Origin: Sipunculus nudus
Lineage: Eukaryota > Annelida > Sipuncula > Golfingiida > Sipunculidae
Length of the DNA stretch: 64,000 bases
Direction: 5' to 3'
NCBI GenBank assembly: GCA_026874595.1
Contig: CM049316.1
Span: 27,697,339 to 27,761,338 of the forward strand
In this document: positions 33,266-43,674 of the stretch, piece after piece
Numbering within the stretch: position 1 is the stretch's first letter
How the letters are laid out: each line of letters starts with the position of its first letter
The notes under the pieces: generated by a model
The model's input: only the letters and a program-made list of their open reading frames with translations
Databases searched by the model: none
What the model was told of the DNA's origin: nothing
Position numbers and translations under genes: made by a program

Positions 33266-33670
33266 CATGGAATTTATGTCCCCTGCTTCTGCCTCTTGTT
33301 ATTTTAGCTTGCCTTCTCAATATTTTAGTTTTTATTGTCCCCTGAAGATGTCTCCACATGTCATAGTGACTGTGTTTTAGTTTTTTCTGCCCCCTGAAGA
33401 TGTTTCCACATGTCATAATTTGTTGTGAATTGGGAACCAAAGGGAAAATTTTTTTATGTTTTGGAGCTGTTAATAACAAATTTTCAGACAGACACTCCAA
33501 AACCAAATCCTACAAAGGTATGCATGAGAGCAATCACTGACCCAAATTTGAATGAAATCAGATGTTAATTAGGAAAGTTATCGCACAGAAACGAAATCCT
33601 GATGAACTGTTATACAGACAAACCCAAATCAATGTCGCCCATTTAGCAGAAGCAGGGAACAATTGAGTCA
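33266..33670 (+). repeat. Family 3 repeat, copy 1
   Basis: It carries GGAATTTATGTCCCCTGCTT, CCCTGAAGATGTCTCCACAT (partly duplicated), CAGACAGACACTCCAAAACC and AACCCAAATCAATGTCGCCC. Other copies are at 46890-47338 and 54480-54835. The 108-codon minus-strand ORF here is antisense repeat. Confidence 0.8.
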
Positions 33671-36645
33671 GTTGATCATGTTTACAGGCCTATATGTACC
33701 ACTGATAGCTAGGGCATATATGCACAAATCAATTTCCTAATGATCCAATATAAGGCCATCGGAACACAAGCCTCAACAAGATTGGAGTAGGTATACTTTT
33801 CCCTCTAAAAACATACCTATACTGACAACATTTCTAAAGTTATTACAAAGAAACACAGGACTCTGGTTGCTGATCATACTACAGCTTTTTGTCAATTTTT
33901 TTGTTAGATTACTTTTTGTTCTTTCTATTTTGAGATCACGCCAATAAAAGAATAACTAAAATTGATGAAAGATATATTTGCCCTATTGGACTCGCTTGCA
34001 ACCTATAACACAACCCTGACTAAAACCATATGCTTCCCTTTTTACAACACATTTGATGTTTCCTGTGGCGGTGGGATATATCAGAATTAAGTATCCTGGA
34101 ATGAAAAATATCATTCTCTAAATAACAGTTAAAACTAGAGCAGTAAAAATAAATACTGACTTATGAAGGGGACCTGATTTCATCTTAAAATACAGGTTGA
34201 CAAAAACATACACTTTTGGTGATTTTACAAATGAAAAAAGGTAAAACTGAAATAAAAACTGGCAGGTTGTTCTGATTTCCTGCAAAACACAAAAAAAAAT
34301 TCTTGATTTTAAGTATGCATTGTGGTAACCTGGAGAACCATAAACCAATATAAACTGTTAAATCTAATATTTATTTATGGGCAGCTTTTAGGGAAAATAT
34401 ATATTTTAAGATTATGTCCTGACAGGCTGTTGCACACATCTCAGCCTGGCATTTACAGTCCCCTGTATCACCTGATGTATTCTGCTGAAGTCAAACAATA
34501 ACGTGTCAAAACCTTGATTGACCATGCTCTTTGCTATTTAATTATCCTACAATTTCTGCAATGAGGCCCAGCATGTTATAATTACTTATATGATAAAAGG
34601 AATATCGGTCAAGTATTATGTAAACAGAATAACCATTAAGACAAGTTACCGTCAATTTTCTATTTAAATGAAAACTAATGAGTAAGCTGCCGCTTTTCAT
34701 ATTTTACAACTGTCAAGGGGCTCTCTGCCATTATACAAGAAAACCAACCTATTCCTATGAAAGATGAGCTATAACCATTCCCTTTAGTGACACTTATGAT
34801 TTCTACAAGTACACAATGATAAAATCACCTTTTTTCAATGGTTTCAGCTTGTTAGGCGTCCATGTAAGACAATTATTTCTCGAGTCTTCATGAAGCTAAT
34901 AAAACTTCTCACTAGCTGGTGTTATTCTTGAGCTTGTAAGGATTTTTTTAATAGGATTCTTTCTTATTTATAGACAAATCCATGGTACTGGGCTCATATG
35001 TTATTCTTTTCTGTTGATGTCTTTAAGGATATATTCTGTAGCTACAATATCACTATTATTCTGCCTAGTTGATTTTAAATCAGTTCAGAAATACATAAAG
35101 TGGAACAACTATATCTGTGATCCATTCAGTTTCTTTTCTATTTAAATTTTTCTTTCATACTGCAATAAATTCTGACTTCATTAGTGAAGGTACCAGGTGT
35201 TTAACATAAACTCTGACCACAAAATGACATTTATACACCCAAACTAGGATCCTTGTCTAACTTTAGTGTGTGCTTCATAGAAAATGCATGTCATGGTTTA
35301 CCATTTCCATGGTTTAATCTCAGGTGAGCTCTGCTCATTTGAACAAGGGTGGTCCTTTTGTTCATACTGGTGAACATCCCTGACCCTCATCTAGTATAAT
35401 CTAACTGCCCTATCCTATAATGGTGAAGAATCCTTTAAGTAAAAACATATCATGGTGATCCAGCTAAATTACCTCCAAAAAGCATTCCAGATTTACCAAA
35501 AATATTTAATGGCTTGTTACCCTCAGCCCAATCAAATTTCACTCAAGTCTTTGCATCACTTTCCAGTCAAGTTGCTAACAGACAACCCAGCCATACAACC
35601 AAGCAATCTGTGGATGACCAATGAACACAATACATCCAGGCAGAGATCTAATCAAATTTATGTATCTTCTCCAAAATGGGAAGAACTCTTCCTTGGTGGT
35701 GAGATATCATATATAGTACCAAATTCTTCTATCAGGGGTCAAATGCTGTTCATTCTGATCAATATCAAGACAGATGTAAATAGACAGACAATAGCTTATG
35801 TTCTAGGTGGATAAAAATTCCCATCACCTCCAAAGTTAAATACGTTACCCCTTACTTCAAGCCCAGCCATCATTCCAGCACTAAAATTTTCACAGAAATC
35901 TACAGATTTTTTTTTTTCATATATACACGCAATGACTAAAAAAGACAAACAGAGGTATATTGATTATAACCTCCATTAAATGTGGCTACCAGAAGAAGGT
36001 AAATACAAATTAAGAACATATTATACAGCATCATGTTCACCACTGGACAATAACAGATATAACTGACATGGTCATTGATTACCATGGTTACCAGCTGAGT
36101 TATAATGACCATCTAATTGTCCACAGCAAGACACACCCTGATATAACAGGTCAGCAATTGTTGCTCACCTGGAAGTCTCAATTAAGGTATCTGGCAATCT
36201 GAATACTCCACATATACCTGCCCAGGCAAATTCAAAATGCATCACATTTTCTGCATGCTGTTACCCTATGATATCCAGAAATGATATACCCTTAGGTCAC
36301 ACCAAAAAAATTACCTGTTCTGGGGACTCTGGGAAGAACAATATTTTTTAATCTACAGGTCAAGACATAAGGTAAAGAATTTTTTGAGCTTGCAAAAAAA
36401 AAATATATAATTTTCTTAAATTCTTAAAATGTTGCATATTATCATCACAAAAGTTATACAATAATCAATATATCTTTAAGAATTAATTTAAGAAATCAGG
36501 GAAAGAGCACAAATTATTGAGCAACATTAGAGAAGACCTGATCCTCATTGGCAAAAAATAGACTTATGAAAAATGGGAACAGTAAATCCAAAGAATGATT
36601 GACTATTTTTGGTGGCCTTATCTAAGCTAAACAGCTACTTCACAT
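33671..36645. other. Mostly single-copy AT-rich stretch
   Basis: No gene is supported. The 120-codon plus-strand ORF at 35452-35814 lacks any domain, splice or start support and is in a low-constraint AT-rich context. The 34480-34740 portion is more complex, with TTAATTATCC and GTTATAATTACTTATATG motifs. Confidence 0.35.
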
Positions 36646-36648
36646 TTA

Positions 36649-36827
36649 CAGTGAAATCTGTGTTGTGAGACCACCCACGGGATTGGCCAAAAGTGGTCTC
36701 AAGTAATTCACAGGTTGTCTTATTTGAGAGGCCAGTTATGACCAATATGAATTCTTTTGGTTTACAGGGTGGTCTTAATAGGTAGGTGATCTTATAAGAC
36801 AAGTGGTCTTTCAGACAGGTTCCACTG
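36649..36827. mobile_element. 179-bp MITE with CAGTG termini and GTGGTCT arms
   Basis: The left end CAGTGAAATCTGTGTTGTGA and the reverse complement of the right end CAGTGGAACCTGTCTGAAAG are imperfect inverted repeats. Inside, GAGACCACCCACGGGA and AAGTGGTCT oppose GGGTGGTCTTAATAGG. The pattern of 'CAGTGGAACCTGT...GACCAC' is a common molluscan MITE style. Target duplication is not clear. Confidence 0.65.
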
Positions 36828-36884
36828 TGCTACAAACATGAGAGCAATCTTTGTTAAATATCAATTTCGAGAAACAAAGGTGCT

Positions 36885-37085
36885 TTGTTTGTGGCACCCT
36901 ATTGGGTAACTTTGCGTAGAGAGGAGTTTCCTCACAGTGACAAACAGGTCACTGAGCAGGTTTCCCGCCAGATATAGCTGACCCAATTAGCGAGCCAATG
37001 GGAAAGGAACTGACTGGTTACATGATTGTTTTCCCCTCCGGTCGTGTCCCCAAACAGCAGACCGGACTGTTTCATAGGACAAAAA
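36885..37085. promoter_or_regulatory. Promoter-like block with CCAAT boxes and an E2F-like site
   Basis: ATTGG (36901-36905), TTTCCCGCC (36961-36969) and CCAAT (36983-36987, 36995-36999) occur within 100 bases in a GC-richer island. Spaced CCAAT boxes with an E2F-type site resemble metazoan promoters, but no transcript or ORF is evident. Also possible: part of an old repeat. Inference only. Confidence 0.25.
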
Positions 37086-37734
37086 ATTTGAATGCACTAA
37101 AATTCATTGGGCATTGATGATGAACCATCTGAACTGGCATAACTGTAAGTTTTGAGTGTAAGACCTTTTGGGGAGCCAGTCTGGGAAGATTTTTAAATAT
37201 GTAACTTAATGTTCAAGCCTGTCATATTTATTTTGTAATTTCACCTATTATGTGAAAAATATAATATATAATTATAAGATAATCATGTTAAACATTGGTA
37301 TTTAAAAGCTAAAAACTACAAATTTAGCTTGCAGAACATGTGCATTAATTCAACAAACTAAAACAAAATTTAATCAATAATAATTAATATATAGGTTAGT
37401 CAATGTTAAGCTTGTGATCCGAGACCTGTAAATTCAAAATTTTATTTGTTATTTTAAGTAATTTATCATTAATCATAAGTTGGGGTTTTTTGTATGTGAT
37501 CCCCCCCCAGTCAACCATAAAAAAATTTGCACTTATTGTAACATTGGACCTTGAAGTTATAATGTACTACATATTAAGGAAAGAAGGCCCTGAAACATCT
37601 ATTTAGATAGAACAGTGGGAACAATATTCATCAACTGTGTTTTAACTATTGAAGGTAGAGAATATTTGTATTGCAGGTTTTAACTATCTTCATTTACATT
37701 AGTAATCAGTTAACAGATAAGCTTTTTTTTAAAG

Positions 37735-37818
37735 TTTAAAACTGGTCTGGCCCAGATTAGAATTTTGATCTGGGCCGGTCCAATTCAAAATTCTGATCTG
37801 GGCTGGTCCAGTTTTAAA
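37735..37818. repeat. Compact inverted/direct repeat around ATCTGGGCCGGTCC
   Basis: TTTAAAACTGG...CCCAGAT and ATCTGGGC...CCAGTTTTAAA face each other. Nested inside are AATTTTGA and TCAAAATT, and GATCTGGGCCGGTCCAATT recurs as GATCTGGGCTGGTCCAGTT. This is probably the remnant of a small foldback element. Confidence 0.65.
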
Positions 37819-37974
37819 TTGGGCAAGAATTTAATCTGGGCCTCGACATATACAAAGAGAAAGCCAAAAATCACATCAATCCTTTTTCTAAAGGTAGATG
37901 AATTGGCACCTTTAAATATTGTGTATTCTATTTAAAATATTATGATATCTGTCAGTGTTTGTTCTCAAACCATT

Positions 37975-38410
37975 TGCAAAGTCCAGGACACAAGTTGTAA
38001 AAAGCTTGCACTGAGCATGGTCAGTGATACAAAACAAACATACCACACCACCTGGTGGCTGTAACGTGAAACTTCATAAATCATGCCTTTTTAAAGCTTT
38101 GAATCGTTGTGTATTCCATTTATCTTCTTTTCATGTTTCCTCCTCATCTTTTGGAGTTGTCGTACATATGCAAGATAAGACCTCAGGTCAAGCACTCAAG
38201 TTATGGTATTTACTACATGCAGACACACGTGGACTGTGTTTACTCACACAGAAACATACAACAAATAAAACAGGTGAACTGGAGATATTACCAATAAGCC
38301 TGTGAGCCAGGGTGGTTTTGCTAGAAAACTTTTATATTCAGCTAAAAAATGAGCTGATAAGATGAGATATTACAAATATTATTGCAAATGAATGAGAACC
38401 TTTCAGTGTA
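37975..38410 (+). repeat. Family 2 repeat, near-complete copy
   Basis: It runs from AGTCCAGGACACAAGTTGTA through CACGTGGACTGTGTTTACTC and AACAGGTGAACTGGAGATAT to TACAAATATTATTGCAAATG. The order matches 62270-62680 and the split copies at 14170-15005 and 46700-47475. The overlapping 93- and 62-codon ORFs are repeat translations. Confidence 0.75.
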
Positions 38411-38499
38411 CATGCAGTATTCTTTCAACATCAGATGATTTACTTATAGTTAAATGGGCAATTCTCCATTTTTGGAAAAACAAGATGGCAACAATCAAG

Positions 38500-38770
38500 A
38501 CAAAATGATAGCAATGCTAAATGAAGCAAGCCTGTAAAATCCTATTAACGCTATCTTGTCAGAGGGGACACTTAGCGCATTGCAGGACCATGCATCATAG
38601 TGGCCATTTTACGTTATGTGGCCATGAAGTTAATCACATTATGCCATTTTTCACACGGGATTAATTACCACTAATGTCTTGTTTCCTTCAGATCCTTTTT
38701 ATTCCTTGGCAGGGTTACTGTTTCATCACCATCATCAACTAGAGACAAAACCAAATTATGCATTCTTTAT
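38500..38770. promoter_or_regulatory. Enhancer-like single-copy block
   Basis: It is locally complex and repeat-free. GGGATTAATTA (38657-38667) combines an OTX/K50-type GGATTA with a homeodomain core. TTAATCACATTATGCC and AATTATGCATTC are further homeodomain/POU-like motifs. It lies about 2.3 kb inside the PPP1R16 intron from the donor. Function is inference. Confidence 0.25.
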
Positions 38771-39049
38771 AAATATCCTCCAAGAGGTAATTATGTACAA
38801 TTTGAAAAAAAACTTACTGATAGACAAAAACTACTGATAAAACCCTGCCAATACCAATTTATCATGTGTATGGGGAAATTCTGCACCCAGTCAGGCCCCA
38901 TCATAAACCAACCTGCCCCAATGCTTAATCAATGTCCTTCCCTTATGATACCAACCTCTTATACTTAATTAGAGGCAAACAATACAAAGATAAAAAGACA
39001 TTCAATAAACATCTGAGAAACTAACTTTCATTTTGCTTAATCACTCAAG

Positions 39050-39470
39050 TAATAAATGAAAATTACTCATGCAGACAATGTCATTTGTGTAAGCTACAGT
39101 TTCATGGTTACAAATTTTATGATGTGTGAATTTTACAAGGACAATATGACTCATCATATACACATCAGTATAATTATCAAATATACTTTGTAATAATTAT
39201 AATATAATTAACAAAACATCACAATCTTCTATAATAAAAATGATGCACACCTGGGACATGCTTAATTTGCCTAATTTATGCAAATAACATGCACAGACAA
39301 TGTCATTATCACTTAACTGACAGAGTGTCACTGATGTAAGCACACAAGCTATGCATGAATGCCAGGCTTCAATTTGCATAATTTATGCAAAATAATGAGT
39401 AGACTAGGTCATTATCGCAAAATAAAAGGTACGATCAGTCAAACTACACAAGATATGCATGAATGCAGAC
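39050..39470. repeat. Degenerate tandem (~125 bp) with POU-octamer-like sites
   Basis: Blocks of CATGCACAGACAATGTCATT and relatives recur near 39070, 39290 and 39400. ATGCAAAT (39278-39285) and ATTTGCAT (39372-39379) are exact octamer motifs in opposite orientation. ORFs at 39404-39662 overlap on both strands and are not supported. Confidence 0.5.
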
Positions 39471-40334
39471 CAGCTGAAAAAAAACAACACACCACTCTCA
39501 AGAGCACAAGTGTATGCATGGGAGCACGACTTCAATGATCGTGACTTTCTTTCATCTGATTCATCGGTGCCATTGAACCTCTTTGACATGAGAGTGCTCT
39601 CACAAGTGGGTGTTGTAATTTATCTAACGAATACACGTTTGGATATAGAATACCTGACTTAGTCTTATGCTAAACATAGGTCTCCAGTACATGTATAAAT
39701 ACTGTATACATAGACATGTCTAAATCAAGTGTTCTCAAGCACTCGTCCTGGCAAAAGACCTTAAACCCTGATCAATCTTATACAAAACATAACACATGAT
39801 CATTAATGATTTGGGGCAATCATGATAATGAATTTTGAAGTGGCACTTGAACTTTGACCTTTTAGGTATCAAAGTTATAATTTTGAGATACTGTCTGCAA
39901 TAATAAATATTTTCCTTGTAGTTTTGTGTACAAGGATATTAGGAAAGTGCCCAGTGCAGAAAGCCCAAATTAACACTAACAAGTGTTATTAAACATCAAC
40001 ACAGGGTCAGCTGCAAGATGGTTATCTGTTATGGTTATTTATATATGACAGAAAACTTCCTGTTTTCATTTATCAGCTAATCTTCCAACTTATTAATGGT
40101 GCATATTACTGTGCCTTATAGTAAAGTGTACTGAAATAAACCAGAGAATACAAATATGCTTTTCCTCATAGATCCCTTGATAGTGTTCTCTACTGGACAG
40201 AGTAGATTAACTATAGCTAGCAGATCTGCCACAGTGAACAATATAGCAGTGTTTAAATGTAAATGTCCCAAGGTACATTACTGTAGTGAGTAAACTGATG
40301 GACACTACAGTGCTATTAGAGTTAGGCAACAGTT

Positions 40335-41015
40335 TTATATAACCCCATTCACACTCCCCTCCACAAAATGTACGTCACATGTGGAAGAAGACTGCATGCA
40401 GTATTGTAGAAGATGGCAGTATGAAGTACAACAGGAGATAACAGTTAATACAGTAAGGTAAAAGATATGAATATACAGTAATGAAGAATAATATTGTATG
40501 CAGTACTTTGGAAGATTTGTGAAGGGCACATAGTGATGTAGAAGATGAGTGTTTAGTGAGTATAACAGTAAACAATTCTGTAGAAGATGACATTTACAGT
40601 ACTCTAATGTAGAAGATGAGAACATATATATAATACTGTGCAGAATGAGAACATACAGTTCTTTAGCAGATGAGAGTACACATAGCTCTAGAAGATGAAA
40701 ATATACAGTGCACTGTAGAAGACAAGATTATACAGTATTGAAAAAGATGACATTGTACAGCACGTAAGTAGATAACAGTATACAATACTGCAGGAGGTGA
40801 AGATATAGTGTTGTGGAAGGTGACATTATACATAACTATAAAAGATGAGAGCAAGCACTGTACAAGCTTTGACAGTATGTACATACAGTACTGTAAAAGA
40901 TGACAGCATACAATACTATACAGAGGCTGAGTGTATACAATACTGTAGAAGATGGCTGTATAAAGCAATGTATTATATACACAGCAGAATAATATTATCT
41001 CATACAGAACTACAG
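40335..41015. repeat. Minisatellite of ~26-bp units (AGAAGATGA...ATACAGTACTGT) next to the exon donor
   Basis: About 20 degenerate units of the form AGAAGATGACATTATACAGT(ACTGT) fill the intron up to some 30 bases from the PPP1R16 splice donor at 41042. ORFs on both strands here are repeat translations. Confidence 0.8.
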
Positions 41016-41042
41016 AATACTAACATGGGAATAACATCTTAC

Positions 41043-41328
41043 CTTCCTCCAAATCATTCCTTGCTGCGGCCTCTAACAACATGATGTTATTCTGGAACTG
41101 GACTTTCACTTGACGAACATTATTATTATTGTTCTTCTTCTGTTTTTTATTATTACTCATTTTCCGTTTTTTGTTGTTCTCTTTCTCTATCTGTTTCTCA
41201 TACTGTGTCCAACGTTTCAACTGTTGGGCTCTGCGTTTTCGCGCATGCTTCAGTCTCTCCTGCGTTGACATTTTCTCCACCAATGCAATCTCTGAAACTA
41301 ACTCCTGGTGCTCCACCATTTTGGCCAT
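41043..41328 (-). CDS. PPP1R16: First coding exon of a PPP1R16A/B-like PP1 regulatory subunit (MYPT3/TIMAP family), partial
   Basis: Reading down the minus strand, ATG at 41328 opens 95 codons. Seen: the stretch MSTQERLKHARKRRAQQLKR (residues 20-39), a basic Asn/Lys-rich linker (about 48-70), KVQF (75-78), then LLEAAARNDLEE (84-95). Known: vertebrate PPP1R16A and PPP1R16B share the same N-terminal block, a PP1-docking RVxF motif just before the ankyrin repeats, and a nearly identical LLEAAARNDLEE start of ankyrin repeat 1. They target the PP1 catalytic subunit to membranes. The exon ends after the first base of a codon at 41043, followed by a GTAAG donor; the family continues with Val here, which fits G|T. 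Two in-frame TAA codons lie just before the ATG, and its context (A at -3, G at +4) is strong; Met4 is an alternative start. The ankyrin repeats and C-terminus are not in the window. The Asn/Lys linker is longer than in vertebrates. Confidence 0.93.
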
Positions 41329-41419
41329 TGTTTATTAAGGATTTTTTTCTACAAAACCTTGCACAAAAGATACCACAACAAAATTCCTCCAGAAATACGC
41401 ACACGATATATTTGGTTTG
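41329..41419 (-). other. PPP1R16: Probable 5' UTR part of the PPP1R16 exon, with a likely splice acceptor at its edge
   Basis: On the minus strand, TTTCATTTTTCAG is followed by the 91 bases that lead to the start codon. This is a strong pyrimidine tract plus AG, so the coding exon is probably not the first transcribed exon; an untranslated exon would lie at higher coordinates. If the acceptor is not used, the AATATAT stretch near 41408 could instead be part of a promoter. RNA data are needed to choose. Confidence 0.45.
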
Positions 41420-41429
41420 CTGAAAAATG

Positions 41430-42480
41430 AAACCTCGAATCAAAAGAAGCGATACATCCCTCTGCGAACTGATCTATCCTTCATTCATCCACTTCAAATA
41501 ATGGCTCATCTGTGCATGTACGGATTTTGTATCATCACGAAAAAAAAATAAATCGAAAGTAACTTGGCACCACCTGGTTGTCACAATACACTCTTGCCGC
41601 TGGTTTTCCGTACTCCCCTGTACTACAGAACATCTGTGAAGCTCCACTGATAAAGCCCGTACCTTGAGGTTTCCAATTTAAAGGTCCACTACATCAATGT
41701 ATTAAACAGCACCCTGAAGGCACTGCTGATGTCCCAGACAGATCCAATGGTTAAGACATGCCATTTAACAGGTTTGATCCAATCGTCATGGCTGCGACAG
41801 TAAAGGCAGCCTTATCCAGCATGAAACAAGGTGATACTGAAGCCCGTTAGCAGTACTGATGCTTCCTTTCACTTGGCAGAGAGGTTTATTGAATTAGTAT
41901 GCCAGACACGCAGTAGGTCTAATCAACGAGTTCCATCATAAGCTCACGGAAACATCGAGACACATAAGCAAGCTGTGGTGATATACTTGAAAGGCTTGTG
42001 GTGGCCCACGTGGATCCTATCTGTTATCAATCATGCACAACATGAAATCATTTGTTGCTTATTTTCCCAATAAGCTGAAAGTATATCTGACCAAAAAGTC
42101 CCCCACACTGCAAATAAATCAAGCTCTTTCTTGACAAAGTTTTTAAACAGCACTTTTCTTCATTCACTGTAGGTCCCTAACTATAGTCATCCTCTGCTGT
42201 TATCTGGAAAAGCAAAAATATGCCTTAAGAAAACATGTATATAATACATTAATGCAAGACATGGCCCACTGTTTAATATAGTGTTTTGGCAATTAACTGA
42301 TTGATTACCTATGACTTGTAGGTTTTTCTTCATAATTAGTTGAAACTGATTGTATTTTTTTGTGAAATAGATAACAAACAATAATGCAAACACAAGCAAA
42401 GAGGTCTTATCAGCCAGCTTATCTTTTGAGCTGGCCAGTAAAATGAAGAGGATGGGACCAACAGTGGCCACCAAAATATA
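41430..42480. other. Single-copy sequence upstream of the PPP1R16 exon
   Basis: This stretch is more complex and less AT-rich than its surroundings up to about 42010, with several CpG dinucleotides and no recognisable repeat. It is the natural place for a proximal promoter or an untranslated first exon, but no decisive promoter motif was seen. A 95-codon minus-strand ORF at 42187-42474 shows no family resemblance and is probably chance. Confidence 0.3.
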
Positions 42481-42599
42481 AAAATGAAGCTTGGAAAAGT
42501 GGGCAAAAAAGTGCCAAATACCCAGCTGTTAAACCCGGATTAAAATCTTTATGCCATACTACAAATATATATGTTTAGGACATTATTATTTAGCGTTCA

Positions 42600-43674
42600 C
42601 TATATTACCCACAATCAGTCCATCGCCTCTACTTACTGATTATTGAATGACTGAAATTCCATCTCAAAATTTTTGTTTTTAAAACAATTTAGGCACACAA
42701 CTAGTTAACTACCAATATTATAGAAAAGACATAAGTTCAGGCAAAAAGGTGCAAATTCAAACCCAATGTGGATCTCACTGTCACATCTCTGTCAGTGCAA
42801 ATATGGCAAAAGTGAAATAACATTTATTGCCCAGTCAACACTCGACTCAAATATGACACAATTGGATATTTATCCTATTGATATGCAAGAAAAATTTACA
42901 ACTGATGTAATATCACAGCTGAAATTGAATTCATGTATAAATTTTATATATGTCAACATTCAGCAAATATCTCACATAATATAGAGTGATATATATAAAA
43001 TACTACATATATGTGTGAATACTTTGAGGACCTCTACTGCGTAGTCAAGCTTGCCTGTCAGTGACTGCAATGTTAGCAGTAATCTTATTTAATAATGCCT
43101 GATGACCTGTTCCAATCAATTTCCTAATGGTCTCTTCAAATGAGTGGAAAGGCATCTGACACCATGACAACCTGGTATACCTTAGTTACCACTGAGATCG
43201 CAAACATAACGGTGGAAATATCCACTACAGGTAAAAATATCAATGACCATTCTTATGAGTCTATAACAAAAATTACCGTCCTTTAATATATGGCATTCAT
43301 CCAGTCAAACCTGGTGAATACTCAAATAATGCATGTCTCCTCTATTACCAGACATTTTATGATTTATCTGTGCACTAAATCTGACAAATTCTTCGTTTAG
43401 TGGTTATTTTCAAATAAGTACCAAATTCTTCCACTAAATGTCAGCACCAGGATGGACTAATCCCATCAATAATTCAAGTAAGATTGTTCATACAAGCAAG
43501 ACTGATTCTGCAGAGACAATAAGAACAATCCTGCAGTGATTAAAATTTTGCTTTTTGTCAACTTCTTCCATAATTTGATCCTTTCTCTAAAACTTGTCTC
43601 TTTACAATATTTTATTTAAATATGTCTAGAATTATCTTTAAGTTCATGGATTGCACACAGACAAAGTAACAAAC
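42600..43674. other. AT-rich stretch, no recognised feature
   Basis: No gene or repeat family is recognised. The 43020-43160 part is somewhat more complex. Confidence 0.35.

Noticed and set aside
35452-35814. 120-codon plus-strand ORF
   Set aside because: No recognisable domain or start context; AT-rich surroundings.
1-41042. Ankyrin-repeat exons of PPP1R16
   Set aside because: Looked on the minus strand for sequence that could encode GLTALHQ and LHAAA motifs; none found by eye. A TBLASTN search would be decisive.
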